Positions 15,142 to 23,829 of a stretch of DNA of 58,151 bases are shown here, one piece after another. The notes under the pieces are model-generated. The model made no database searches. It saw only the letters and a list, made by a program, of their open reading frames with translations, and had not been told where the DNA came from. The translations under genes were made by a program, and so were the position numbers. Each line of letters opens with the position of its first letter. Position 1 is the stretch's first letter. The stretch is from Pseudomonadota bacterium (GTDB lineage Bacteria > Desulfobacterota > Syntrophia > Syntrophales > UBA8958), in contig JASGUC010000038.1 of NCBI GenBank assembly GCA_030057915.1, positions 1 through 58,151 on the forward strand, given 5' to 3'.

Positions 15142-16545
15142 TCAATTGCCGCCATCGATGGACGCCTGCTGGGGAGCGGAGGCGATGTCGCTTGACCGAC
15201 CGATGGTCTTTTGCACCACCTCCGCCACCCGCCGGCAATGCCGTTCCGTTTCCTCGTCCGTCGGTCCTTCCACCATTACCCGGCACATGTTCTGGGTCCC
15301 CGAATAGCGGACCAGGATGCGCCCCCCGTCGCCCAGGACCCTCTCCGCCTCCTCGATGGCCGCGACGATTTCCGGGACCGTTTCGATGTCCGGTTTGGAT
15401 TTGACATCGACATTGATCAGCTTCTGGGGAAAGAGGGTCATCACCTTGGCTAGTTCCGAAAGGGGCTGTCCTTCGTCCCTCATGACCGACAGGAGTTGAA
15501 GGGCGCTGAGGATGCCGTCCCCCGTGGTGTGCTCCTGGAGGAAGATCAGGTGTCCCGACTCCTCCCCGCCGATGACCGCCCCCCGGGCCCGCATCTCCTC
15601 CAGGACGTAACGGTCCCCCACCTTGGCGGCGACCATGTCGATGCCCAGTGATTTCAGGGCATGGGTCAGGCCGAGATTGCTCATCACGGTGGCCACCACC
15701 AGATTGTTCGCGAGCCTTTTCTTCTTCTTCATCGTCTTGGCGCAGATGGCCAGAATATGGTCGCCGGTGAGGACGTTTCCCTTCTCATCCACGGCGATGA
15801 GGCGGTCCCCGTCGCCGTCGAAGGCGAAGCCCACGTCGGCCTTCCTCTTCATCAGCTTCTCCACGAGCATCCCCGTATGCTGGGAACCGCAGTTGTCGTT
15901 GATGTTGGAACCGTTGGGCTGGTCGAAGCGGGCGGTGACCTCCGCCCCAAGCTCCAGGAAGGTCTGGGGGGCGACGCGATAGGTGGCGCCGTTGGCGCAG
16001 TCCAGCTCGATTCTCATCCCTTCGAGGGTGTATTCCTTGGGAAAGGTGCTCTTCAAAAAGACGATGTACCGATCCCGGGCCCCTTCGATGCGGTAGGCCT
16101 TGCCCAACTCCCGCGAGGAGGGGCGGAGATTGTGCAAGAGATTCTTCAGGATCAGTTCCTCGATCTCCAGTTCCGTCTCGTCGGGGAGTTTAAAGCCGGC
16201 GCTGGAAAAGATCTTGATCCCGTTGTCCTGATAGGGGTTGTGAGAGGCCGAGATGACGATGCCCGCATCGGCCCGCATGCTCTGGGTGAGAAAGGCAATC
16301 CCCGGCGTGGGCATGACCCCCACCATGATGGCATCGACGCCCATGGAGCAGATCCCGGAAACGAGGGCGTTTTCGAGCATATATCCGGAGATGCGGGTAT
16401 CCTTGCCGATGATGATCCGGGGCCGGTGACCCTGGCGTTTGAAGTAATGGGCCGTCGCCTTGCCGACATTGAGGGCCAGGTCGGCGGTCATGGGATATTC
16501 GTTGGCCACTCCCCGAATGCCGTCCGTTCCGAAGAGTTTTCCCAT
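15142..16545 (-). CDS. glmM: Phosphoglucosamine mutase
   Basis: 467 residues, slightly longer than the usual 445-450 owing to a polar tail (IASAPQQASIDGGN). It opens with the family start MGKLFGTDGIRGVAN. The phosphoserine is Ser101 in SASHNPYQDNG. The magnesium loop is FDGDGDRLIAVD, and the C-terminal phosphate site is RYSGTQNMCRV. The enzyme interconverts glucosamine-6- and 1-phosphate on the way to UDP-GlcNAc for peptidoglycan and lipopolysaccharide. AAAGGAGATGG lies upstream. It heads the GlmM - NagB-like - kinase - small-protein unit. The 296 bases upstream hold no gene that I can support. Confidence 0.95.
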   Translation of the reverse strand: MGKLFGTDGIRGVANEYPMTADLALNVGKATAHYFKRQGHRPRIIIGKDTRISGYMLENALVSGICSMGVDAIMVGVMPTPGIAFLTQSMRADAGIVISASHNPYQDNGIKIFSSAGFKLPDETELEIEELILKNLLHNLRPSSRELGKAYRIEGARDRYIVFLKSTFPKEYTLEGMRIELDCANGATYRVAPQTFLELGAEVTARFDQPNGSNINDNCGSQHTGMLVEKLMKRKADVGFAFDGDGDRLIAVDEKGNVLTGDHILAICAKTMKKKKRLANNLVVATVMSNLGLTHALKSLGIDMVAAKVGDRYVLEEMRARGAVIGGEESGHLIFLQEHTTGDGILSALQLLSVMRDEGQPLSELAKVMTLFPQKLINVDVKSKPDIETVPEIVAAIEEAERVLGDGGRILVRYSGTQNMCRVMVEGPTDEETERHCRRVAEVVQKTIGRSSDIASAPQQASIDGGN

Positions 16546-16841
16546 AAGCGTCCATCTCCTTTCCGTGCCGATGAAAATGGGCGGCGTATAACCCGTTGTG
16601 CCGGTAAAGTCAAATATTTATTGAATTATGCAACGCCCCTCCGGCGGCCGCGCCTCCCTCGGGGGCGGCATTGGCACCCTTGGGGCGGAGTCCAAAACGG
16701 GAAGGACCATCGGGAAGCGGCGCCACGGCACGGCGGGAGCGGGGCGAGGTAGGCGCGCCGGTTTCCCCGCCAGGCGAAGCTTCTGGCAAACGGCTTTCGG
16801 CAAACGGCTTCCGGGGCCTGCCGGCGATTTCATCGTCGCGA

Positions 16842-18092
16842 TCACTGGCCTCGGCATGTGGGCAGGCAATCCAGGACCCGGTTGACGACGGTATCCACGA
16901 TGCCTCGCAGCCAATCCGTCCCCGCCCTGACGGCGCCTTCGTCCAGATTCTGGATGGTTTGGAGGTAGTTCGGATGTTCCCGAGCCCGGGTTTCCAGGGC
17001 GGCCAGGAAAGCGGACCGGTTTTGGTCTTCCCGGGTCGCATCGTCGCCGTCGGTGAAGCAGGCCTCGATGACGGGCCATTTTTCCATAAATTCCCGCTTC
17101 TGCCGGACCAGGGCCTCCCGGCGGGCGCCCGAGAGGATCCTCTCGGAGATGGCGATGGAGGGGGCCATCTTTTCCGCCAGACCCCGGAAACGGTTCAAGC
17201 GCTCGCCGATGGCCAGCTCCAGTACGTCCCTCGCCCCCGCGTAAAGCTCCCCGCCCCCTTCCTGGCCCGCAAAAAAAGGCCGGCGGACGAGGATATACCA
17301 CTGCCGGAGGGCGAGAAGATTCGCGAGATAGATGATATTGTTGTAGATGCGCCGCCGGATGTCGCCATAGAAGCCCATGTGAAAATTCGCCTCGTAGGCC
17401 ATGTTCCCCGTCTGGCCGAGGAGTTTGCCCCCCTCGGGGCAGTCCCCCCGATAGATGGTTCCTGCCGAGATGACCGTTCCGTAGCCGATCCGGGTGGGCC
17501 CCACGATCCCCCCCTGGCCGCCCAGGAAGATCGGGGGCTGATTCAGCATGACGCCCCGGGGGACGTCGCCGATCAGGGAGGGGGTGGCCTTGTCCTGGTT
17601 TGGGGTATAGTTGAAGTGAATGTAAGAGCTTCCCACTTCCGTGTGGTTCTTCCTGCTCGTTCCTCCGGCGAGGAGGCAGTCGCAGAAATTGATCAGGCTG
17701 CCAAGGGTGACGAAGGGGAAGAGGATCGTTTGTTTCAGGCCCACGGCATGGGCGCCGTTCGCCTCTTCCTCCAGGAGGCAGCCCTCCCGCACCTGGGCGG
17801 CGCTGCCCAGGCTCGCCTTCTCCAGGCAGACGGATCTGGTGAAAAAACCTCCCTTCAGTTCCACCCGGGGACCCAACTGGCAGTCTAGGATCGTAACGGG
17901 GGACTCGCCCCCAAGTTTGACCCCCGGCATGATCAGGGTCTTCGCCCCGTGGATCCGGGTGCCGCTGTATAAGACCACACCCTCGCCGGCGATACGTTCT
18001 ACCGCCACCTCCGGACCGATCTCCACGGTGGCCGGATTGGGAATGGACGCCCCTTTTTCGAGGAGGCGCCTTATCTTGGGATCGGTGGACAT
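16842..18092 (-). CDS. Left-handed beta-helix protein, GlmU/UDP-sugar pyrophosphorylase-like
   Basis: 416 residues. The first 260 carry irregular hexapeptide-type turns (VKLGGESPVTILDCQLGPRV, IGYGTVISAGTIYRGD) of a left-handed beta-helix, as in the C-terminal half of GlmU. The rest is alpha-helical. No N-terminal nucleotidyltransferase domain is present, so it is not a complete GlmU. Conserved HTEVGSSYIHFNYTPNQDK and GPTRIGYG suggest an active-site face. Proteins of this kind are often annotated as UDP-GlcNAc pyrophosphorylase or acyltransferase-like, without direct proof. AAGGAGAT precedes the ATG. It is last in a MoaC - PH-like - Fis-type series and lies next to glmM. Confidence 0.65.
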   Translation of the reverse strand: MSTDPKIRRLLEKGASIPNPATVEIGPEVAVERIAGEGVVLYSGTRIHGAKTLIMPGVKLGGESPVTILDCQLGPRVELKGGFFTRSVCLEKASLGSAAQVREGCLLEEEANGAHAVGLKQTILFPFVTLGSLINFCDCLLAGGTSRKNHTEVGSSYIHFNYTPNQDKATPSLIGDVPRGVMLNQPPIFLGGQGGIVGPTRIGYGTVISAGTIYRGDCPEGGKLLGQTGNMAYEANFHMGFYGDIRRRIYNNIIYLANLLALRQWYILVRRPFFAGQEGGGELYAGARDVLELAIGERLNRFRGLAEKMAPSIAISERILSGARREALVRQKREFMEKWPVIEACFTDGDDATREDQNRSAFLAALETRAREHPNYLQTIQNLDEGAVRAGTDWLRGIVDTVVNRVLDCLPTCRGQ

Positions 18093-18117
18093 ATCTCCTT
18101 CGCCGTGACGATCAACG

Positions 18118-18408
18118 CTATAACCCGAGTTTGACCATCTTCTTATGGAAGGTATTGCGGTTGATGCCCAGATAATCGGCGGCCCGGCTCTTGACTTGCC
18201 GGGACCGCTCCAGGGCGATTCGGAAGAGGCATCGTTCCACGATGGCGGTCACATCCTCATAGATCCTGCTTTTTGCCGCCGCGGTGTCGTCAAGGATCGT
18301 GACGATGTCCTCCAACTTCCGGGAGAGGATCTCCTCCGCGAGCGCCTGGGGGGATGCCGTCCCCTCCGTTTTGCCCACCGGCAATGGTTCTTGGTGGTTG
18401 TCCCTCAT
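18118..18408 (-). CDS. Fis-type helix-turn-helix regulator
   Basis: 96 residues. The C-terminal 40 (RSRQVKSRAADYLGINRNTFHKKMVKL) match the Fis / NtrC C-terminal DNA-binding HTH. The N-terminal half is acidic and helical, as in Fis dimerisation helices. Fis proteins bend DNA and regulate broadly, while the stand-alone NtrC-type domain is also common in deltaproteobacteria. It starts 21 bases after the PH-like gene and ends 25 bases before the beta-helix gene. It lacks the N-terminal beta-hairpin arms that can be recognised in E. coli Fis. Confidence 0.75.
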   Translation of the reverse strand: MRDNHQEPLPVGKTEGTASPQALAEEILSRKLEDIVTILDDTAAAKSRIYEDVTAIVERCLFRIALERSRQVKSRAADYLGINRNTFHKKMVKLGL

Positions 18409-18429
18409 AAAAGCGGTTTTGTCCTTATT

Positions 18430-18954
18430 TTATTGGGAAGCGAATTTCATGTAAACAATGGCCAGCAAGACAACGGCGGCCACCCAAGCCGCCACCAGGT
18501 CGGATATGTTCCGGGTTGGATTTTCGATCTGCTCCCTGACCCCGGCTTCGATCTCGATCTTTTCCCCGTCGAGATGCCGGATGATCTCCCCGGCCAGGGT
18601 GGAAAAGGAATCGTAGGCGTTCGAGATGATATGGAACCCCTTCTTGGTTGTCAAGAGGATATAGACCCGGCGCCTGAGCTTCAGGCAACCCACGTGGGTG
18701 ATGTCGCTCCACAGGAGTTCCCGGGTCTTGAGGAGCTTCTTGAGCGTCACGCCGTCCTCGGAGACCGAAACGCTCCGGTTGGCGGCCTCCAGCAGGATCG
18801 AGAGGGACAGGACGACAAAGACGGTAAGGACGATCCTTTCCGTGCCGGCGCCTTTGTGCGCCAGGGAAAGGACCAGCAGCAGCAAAAGCAGCAGGACGTC
18901 GATGCCCAGGGGGACGAGGAAGGAACGACGGATGCGGTAGGCGCCCTCGGACAC
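18430..18954 (-). CDS. PH-like-domain membrane protein
   Basis: 174 residues. A double membrane hairpin (PLGIDVLLLLLLLVLSLAH, VLTVFVVLSLSILLEAA) is followed by a beta-rich domain (SVSEDGVTLKKLLKTRELLWSDITHVG) typical of bacterial PH (bPH2/DUF304-like) modules. A final membrane span (DLVAAWVAAVVLLAIVYMKF) closes the protein. I chose GTG at 18954: AAAGGAT lies seven bases upstream and the gene then starts two bases after the moaC stop. A longer frame into moaC is arginine-rich and unlikely. Its role is unknown. Confidence 0.7.
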   Translation of the reverse strand: MSEGAYRIRRSFLVPLGIDVLLLLLLLVLSLAHKGAGTERIVLTVFVVLSLSILLEAANRSVSVSEDGVTLKKLLKTRELLWSDITHVGCLKLRRRVYILLTTKKGFHIISNAYDSFSTLAGEIIRHLDGEKIEIEAGVREQIENPTRNISDLVAAWVAAVVLLAIVYMKFASQ

Positions 18955-18956
18955 GA

Positions 18957-19436
18957 TCAATCCTTTCTCTGGTAAAAACCGCTTTTCCCGCCGCTCTTGG
19001 CGACGAGGGCGATGTCGGAGATGGTCATTTCCCGGTCGGCGGCTTTGCACATGTCATAGATGGCGAGGGCGGCGACGCTCACCGCGGTCAACGCCTCCAT
19101 CTCCACGCCGGTCCGGCCGATGGTTTTCACCCGCGCCTCGATGACGATTTCACCCCGCTCGCGGTTTTCGACGAAGGAGATGTCGATCCCCGTGATCTCC
19201 AGCGGGTGGCACATGGGGATAAGGCGTCCCGTCTCCTTGGCGGCCATGGTCCCGGCGATGCGAGCGACGCCGATGACATCCCCCTTCGGGATGCCGTTTT
19301 CCGCGATGAGGGCCACGGTCGCCGGTTTCATCAGGACCCGGCCCCGGGCCACCGCCTCTCTTGCCGTCGGTTCCTTGCCGGTGACGTCCACCATCCTTGC
19401 CCGGCCCCGTTCGTCCACGTGCGTCAGCTTTTCCAC
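18957..19436 (-). CDS. moaC: Cyclic pyranopterin monophosphate synthase
   Basis: 159 residues, the normal MoaC length. Catalytic and pocket motifs are present: PMCHPLEITG, GVEMEALTAVSVAALAIYDMCKA, and Lys and Gly residues in AKSGGKSG. The enzyme, as a hexamer, makes cyclic pyranopterin monophosphate from the MoaA product in molybdopterin synthesis. No other moa or mog genes are in the window. The start is GTG and the ribosome site is weak. It leads a four-gene series that runs to the beta-helix gene. Confidence 0.95.
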   Translation of the reverse strand: MEKLTHVDERGRARMVDVTGKEPTAREAVARGRVLMKPATVALIAENGIPKGDVIGVARIAGTMAAKETGRLIPMCHPLEITGIDISFVENRERGEIVIEARVKTIGRTGVEMEALTAVSVAALAIYDMCKAADREMTISDIALVAKSGGKSGFYQRKD

Positions 19437-19471
19437 TCGAAAACGTCACCCCGCTGTCAAGAATCGCTATG

Positions 19472-19710
19472 CGAGACCTTTGAAAACCCCGCCTTCCCCG
19501 CATTCGCACGCAACGAAACCAGGGACCGGCGAGGAGCATCGGCATGTAAAGGCAGGTTTTTCGAGGTTCTCCATGCGAGACCCTTGAAAAACCACCCTTT
19601 CCTATTCGTCCCGGCAAAAGCCCCGGGGCCATTACCCCTTGCAAAGGCCCATCACAGCTTTGGCCGGAGCGACGACGGAGAGTCCCAAACGACGTTTTTC
19701 GAGGTTCTCC
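19472..19710. repeat. Two GAGACC-type repeats in tandem, family B
   Basis: Two head-to-tail units (about 19472-19571 and 19575-19710) each begin GCGAGACC(C/T)TTGAAAA and each end TTTTTCGAGGTTCTCCATGCG. They fill most of the gap between moaC and the YifB gene. The second shares interior phrases with the unit at 12,280. No gene is seen from 19,437 to 19,892. Confidence 0.6.
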
Positions 19711-19837
19711 ATGCGTCAATCCCCTCGCCGTTCGCCGGAAGGACAAGGATGAAGGGTCCCTGTTTTCTTCCCTTTTTCCCCTGACCGGCTCTTTATGCCG
19801 CAAGCCTTAGCACAGCCTTTTTCCCTCGTCAAGACGG

Positions 19838-19866
19838 TTGAAAAATCTCTGGAATTTCTATATATA
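19838..19866 (+). promoter_or_regulatory. Sigma-70-type promoter of the YifB/ComM gene
   Basis: TTGAAA (19838-19843) and TATATA (19861-19866) have a 17-base spacer in an AT-rich patch. The start codon at 19893 follows, giving a leader of about 20 bases. Confidence 0.55.
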
Positions 19867-19892
19867 TACCGCAATTTTCCTCCGGGGGCGTT

Positions 19893-21422
19893 ATGATCGT
19901 AAAGGTTCTGGGCAGCTCCGTAATCGGCATCGAGGGTTACCTGATCGATGTCGAGGTCTATACCGCCCCGGGGCTTCCCCAGTTCTCCACGGTGGGCCTG
20001 CCCGACGTGGCCGTCCGGGAAAGCCGGGAACGGATCAGGGCGGCGGTCAAGAGTTCCGGCTATCCCTTTCCCCGTCATCATGTCACCGTCAATCTCGCCC
20101 CGGCGGACATCAGGAAAGAGGGCACGGGGTTCGACCTCCCCATCGCCGTGGGCATCCTGGCGGCGGAGGCGGTGGTTCGGCCGGAGCTACTGGGCGCCTA
20201 CCTCCTCCTCGGGGAGCTGTCCCTCGACGGCCGGATAAAGGGGGTCCACGGGGCGCTGCCGGCCGCCCTCAAGACCCGGGAACTGGGTCTCCGGGGCATC
20301 CTGGTTTCCCCGGAGAACGCCGCGGAGGCTGCCCTGGTGACGGACATCGAGACGATACCCGTGGCGACGCTCACGGAGGTAGTGGATTTTCTTAACGGAA
20401 TAAGCGATATAAAGCCGGCGCGCCGGGACGGGAGGGACATCTTTCCCGGGGGCGAGGACGAGGATTGCGATTTCCGGGACGTCCAGGGACAGGATCAGGC
20501 TAAGCGCGCCCTGGAGATCGCCGCGGCAGGGGCGCACAACATCCTGCTCCTCGGCCCGCCGGGGAGCGGCAAGACCATGCTTGCCAAGCGCCTGCCCTCC
20601 ATCCTGCCCGCCCTTTCCTTCCCCGAGGCCGTGGAGACGACGAAGATCTATTCCGTCGCCGGCCTTTTGAATCGCGGAGCGGAGCTGATCCGCCGTCGTC
20701 CCTTCCGCGCCCCCCACCATACCATCTCCGATGCGGGTCTCATCGGCGGCGGGGCGACGCCGCGGCCCGGCGAGATCAGCCTGGCCCATCACGGGGTGCT
20801 TTTCCTCGACGAACTGCCGGAATTTAGGAAGAACTCCCTGGAGGCCCTGAGACAGCCCCTGGAAGAGGGGACCGTGGCCATCGCCCGGGCGGCCATGACG
20901 GTGGTCTATCCGGCCCGCTTTTTGTTCGTGGCGGCCATGAACCCCTGCCCCTGCGGGTATTACGGCGACGCCCGACGAGTCTGCCGGTGCGGCGCCCAGC
21001 AGATCCGTCAGTATCAACGACGCCTGTCCGGACCGCTTCTGGACCGCATCGATCTCCACATCGAGGCGCCGTCGCTGCGCTACCGGGAGCTGACGGGACG
21101 CTACCAGGGGGAAGCCTCCGCGGCGATCCGGGAACGGGTCGAGAAGGCCCGGGCCATACAGGAGCGGCGTTTCGCCGGGAAGACCGCTCCCTTCAACGCC
21201 CGGATGTCCGACGCCGAGGTCAAGCGTTGCTGCCGGATCGACGGGGATGCCCAACAGTTGCTGGAGATGGCCATGGAAAAGCTTGGGCTGAGCGTCCGGG
21301 CCTACAAACGGATCCTCAAGGTAGCCCGGACGATCGCCGATCTCGCCGACCGGGAGCACCTGGAGGCCTCTGACGTCGCCGAGGCGATCCAGTATAGAAA
21401 TCTTGATCGAAAGCTCGTTTAG
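19893..21422 (+). CDS. comM: YifB/ComM-family magnesium-chelatase-like AAA+ ATPase
   Basis: 509 residues. An N-terminal ChlI-like domain (GLPQFSTVGLPDVAVRESRERIRAA) is followed by the AAA+ core with Walker A GPPGSGKTML at 221-230 and Walker B FLDELPEF. A Cys-rich turn (NPCPCGYYGDARRVCRCG) and a C-terminal Mg_chelatase_C domain complete it. ComM is a hexameric helicase that helps branch migration of incoming DNA during natural transformation. The gene stands alone between repeat blocks. Full length and all motifs are intact. Confidence 0.92.
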   Translation: MIVKVLGSSVIGIEGYLIDVEVYTAPGLPQFSTVGLPDVAVRESRERIRAAVKSSGYPFPRHHVTVNLAPADIRKEGTGFDLPIAVGILAAEAVVRPELLGAYLLLGELSLDGRIKGVHGALPAALKTRELGLRGILVSPENAAEAALVTDIETIPVATLTEVVDFLNGISDIKPARRDGRDIFPGGEDEDCDFRDVQGQDQAKRALEIAAAGAHNILLLGPPGSGKTMLAKRLPSILPALSFPEAVETTKIYSVAGLLNRGAELIRRRPFRAPHHTISDAGLIGGGATPRPGEISLAHHGVLFLDELPEFRKNSLEALRQPLEEGTVAIARAAMTVVYPARFLFVAAMNPCPCGYYGDARRVCRCGAQQIRQYQRRLSGPLLDRIDLHIEAPSLRYRELTGRYQGEASAAIRERVEKARAIQERRFAGKTAPFNARMSDAEVKRCCRIDGDAQQLLEMAMEKLGLSVRAYKRILKVARTIADLADREHLEASDVAEAIQYRNLDRKLV

Positions 21423-21428
21423 TGATAA

Positions 21429-21641
21429 CGAGACCCTTGAAAAACGACTAATCTTGTCATGCCAGGCTTGAGACGGCATCCAGAAGATAATTGAAGACGC
21501 CGGATTACCGCCTTCGTGGGGATGATGCCCTTTTTTCGTCACCCCCGAATGTTGCGGTCGGGGATTGATGACATCTTATGGATTCCCCCCTTCGCGGGAA
21601 TGACGAAAGGAGTCTTTCGAAGTGATCATGCAAGGGTTTTA
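21429..21641. repeat. GAGACC-ended dispersed repeat, family B, long form
   Basis: It begins CGAGACCCTTGAAAAACGAC seven bases after the comM stop and ends at about ATCATGCAAGGGTTTT. The interior has ATCTTGTCATGCCAGGC-type and CATCCAGAAGATAA phrases found also at 30,761. Two internal GGGAATGACGA-type motifs suggest a composite. Non-coding. Confidence 0.6.
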
Positions 21642-21757
21642 TAACGGCGACGGCCAATCATCATCTCGGGGGCGGGGCAGGTAGTAGCCGTCCGGCGCCG
21701 GTGTTGCGGCGGTATGCCGCCGGCCCTCGAACTATCAAGGGGGGAAGAAGGAATCTT

Positions 21758-22831
21758 ATGGAAATCAGCATCGTTCAGGTCGATCCGGAGAAGAGGAAAG
21801 CCAAACCGAAAGACGAGTCGAAACTGGGATTCGGAAGGGTCTTCACCGATCATATGTTTACCATGACTTACCATGCCGGCCAGGGCTGGCGCGACCCCGC
21901 CGTCCGGCCCTATGGGGATCTCCATCTCGATCCGGCGGCCATGTGCCTCCACTACGGCCAGCTCATCTTCGAGGGCATGAAGGCCTACCGGGGCAAGAAC
22001 GGGGAGATATATCTGTTCCGGCCCGAGGAGAACATCCGGCGGATGAACGAATCGGCCAAGCGCCTCTGCATGCCCGCCCTGGATCCGGAGGTCTTTTTGG
22101 AGGGTCTGAAGCAACTCGTCATGCTGGAGAAGGACTGGATCCCCAAAAGCAGCGGCGCCTCCCTGTACATCCGGCCCACCATGATCGCCACCGAGGCGGC
22201 CCTGGGGGTTCACCCCGCCGACTCCTATCTGTTCTATATCATCGTCGGTCCGGTGGGGGCGTACTATCCCGAGGGGTTCAGCCCCACCAAGATTTATGTC
22301 GTGGAAGAATACATTCGTTCCGCTCCCGGGGGGATCGGCTATTGCAAGGCCGCGGGGAACTATGCGGCGAGCCTTATGGCCAGCGCCATGGCCATCGAAA
22401 AGGGCTACACCCAGGTCCTCTGGCTCGATGCCGTGAACAGGAAATACGTGGAGGAGGTGGGGACGAGCAACATCTTTTTCGTCATCGACGACGAGTTGAT
22501 CACCCCGCCGCTGGGGGGGACGATCCTGCCGGGCGTCACCCGCGATTCGGTCCTGCGGATCGCCCGGGCCTGGGGCGTGAAGGTTTCCGAGCGGCCCCTG
22601 TCCATGGAAGAGATCCTGGCGGCCTGTCAGGACGGATCCCTGCGGGAATCCTTTGCCTCGGGAACGGCGGCTATCGTTTCTCCCATCGGACAGATCTGTT
22701 ACCGGAACCGGGAATATGCCATCAATGAGGGCCGGACGGGGAAGCTCACGGAGAGACTCTACGAGGAGATCCTGCGGATTCAGTACGGAGAGAAGGAGGA
22801 CCCCTTCGGCTGGCGGTTGCGGATCGCCTGA
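21758..22831 (+). CDS. ilvE: Branched-chain amino acid aminotransferase
   Basis: 357 residues of the fold-type IV PLP family. The cofactor Lys is Lys197 in CKAAGNYA, and the PLP phosphate site is at GTSNIFF and GVTRDSV. It makes or degrades Leu, Ile and Val using 2-oxoglutarate. The length and the MTYHAGQGW region fit the longer, mitochondrial-like BCAT group rather than the 309-residue E. coli type. I took the ATG at 21758 with GAAGGA six bases upstream; a GTG at 21701 extends the frame without a ribosome site. Confidence 0.93.
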   Translation: MEISIVQVDPEKRKAKPKDESKLGFGRVFTDHMFTMTYHAGQGWRDPAVRPYGDLHLDPAAMCLHYGQLIFEGMKAYRGKNGEIYLFRPEENIRRMNESAKRLCMPALDPEVFLEGLKQLVMLEKDWIPKSSGASLYIRPTMIATEAALGVHPADSYLFYIIVGPVGAYYPEGFSPTKIYVVEEYIRSAPGGIGYCKAAGNYAASLMASAMAIEKGYTQVLWLDAVNRKYVEEVGTSNIFFVIDDELITPPLGGTILPGVTRDSVLRIARAWGVKVSERPLSMEEILAACQDGSLRESFASGTAAIVSPIGQICYRNREYAINEGRTGKLTERLYEEILRIQYGEKEDPFGWRLRIA

Positions 22832-23132
22832 GGAGACGGTCGCGGCGGCGCGGATTTGGGATGCTATTCCGAGCACTTGTCCTGGCAATTCACAAAGATG
22901 TGGAAAAAACTGTTGACAACTATGTGCACAGCTTTCCTAAGTCCGTAAATGAAACGGTTTTATATCGGATTGCCGCGCTTTTGGGCATGTTAAAAGTGTA
23001 AACAAAACAAATAGTTATGCGGGTATCGAGACTTTTTCATGGGTTAGACGCCCCGTTGTGTGAGATATGCACATGATCCGGGAAATGGCATGATTCTTGG
23101 TCGGCGGGTCATGGCGGTCAGGGGGGTGGAGG
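22832..23132. other. AT-rich intergenic region with DnaA-box-like motif
   Basis: No gene is seen. Around 22,895-23,020 the base composition drops sharply from the neighbours. TGTGGAAAA, a one-mismatch DnaA-box-like word, is followed by TTGACA (22913-22918) and ATGTGCACA. A promoter for lolA is possible, though no good -10 box lies at the right spacing. Confidence 0.35.
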
Positions 23133-23816
23133 ATGTATAGAAGATCGTTTCTCATTGGGGCCGCGGTAGCGACCGCCGCCGTTCTAATCGGGTTTTCCGG
23201 GCCGTCCGCCTGGGGGGCGCCGCCCGATTTGGAGGAGGTGATCCGGGGGCTGCAGGCCGCGTACGAACAGACCACGGATCTGAAGGCGTCCTTCGTCCAG
23301 GAGATTGACCTGGCATCGGTGAACCGCAACGAGCGGGAAGAGGGAACCGTCTATTACAAGCCCCCCCGACGCATGCTCTGGGATTACACAAAACCGGCGG
23401 TAAAGAAGTTGATCATCAATCCTGACAAGGCCTATCTGTATGTCCCCAGGGACCGGGCTGTTTACGTCCAGGACACGGCCCGGATATTCAAATCCCAGCT
23501 TCTGGTGCGTCTCCTCGACGGCCTGGGGAAGGTGACCGAGGATTTTCAACTCGCCTTTGCGGATCCCGGGGCGCCCACGGATAAAGACGGCAATTATCTC
23601 CTGGTTATGACGCCGAAACAGGCCGATCTCGGGGTGGACAAGATCCTCGCGACCCTGAGCCGCCAGGATTTCACCATCGTCCAATGCCGCTTCGCCGACG
23701 CCTTCGGCAACCGGACCACGGTGCGGTTCCGCAACATTCAACGCAACACGAAGCTGCCCGACAAGCTGTTCCAGTTCAAGGCCCCGCCAAAAGTCGAGGT
23801 CTATCCGCTTTCATGA
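23133..23816 (+). CDS. lolA: Outer-membrane lipoprotein carrier LolA
   Basis: 227 residues with a signal peptide (RRSFLIGAAVATAAVLIGF...AWG). The mature domain has LolA hallmarks: LKASFVQEIDLAS, EEGTVYYKPPRRMLWDYTKP, and VYVQDTARI. The C-terminal part reads FGNRTTVRFRNIQRNTKLPDKLFQFKAP. The protein ferries lipoproteins through the periplasm from LolCDE to the outer membrane. GGTGGAGG precedes the ATG. It is followed after 13 bases by the debranching enzyme gene, an unrelated function. Its presence supports a two-membrane cell. Confidence 0.92.
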   Translation: MYRRSFLIGAAVATAAVLIGFSGPSAWGAPPDLEEVIRGLQAAYEQTTDLKASFVQEIDLASVNRNEREEGTVYYKPPRRMLWDYTKPAVKKLIINPDKAYLYVPRDRAVYVQDTARIFKSQLLVRLLDGLGKVTEDFQLAFADPGAPTDKDGNYLLVMTPKQADLGVDKILATLSRQDFTIVQCRFADAFGNRTTVRFRNIQRNTKLPDKLFQFKAPPKVEVYPLS

Positions 23817-23829
23817 CCGGGGATCGTCT

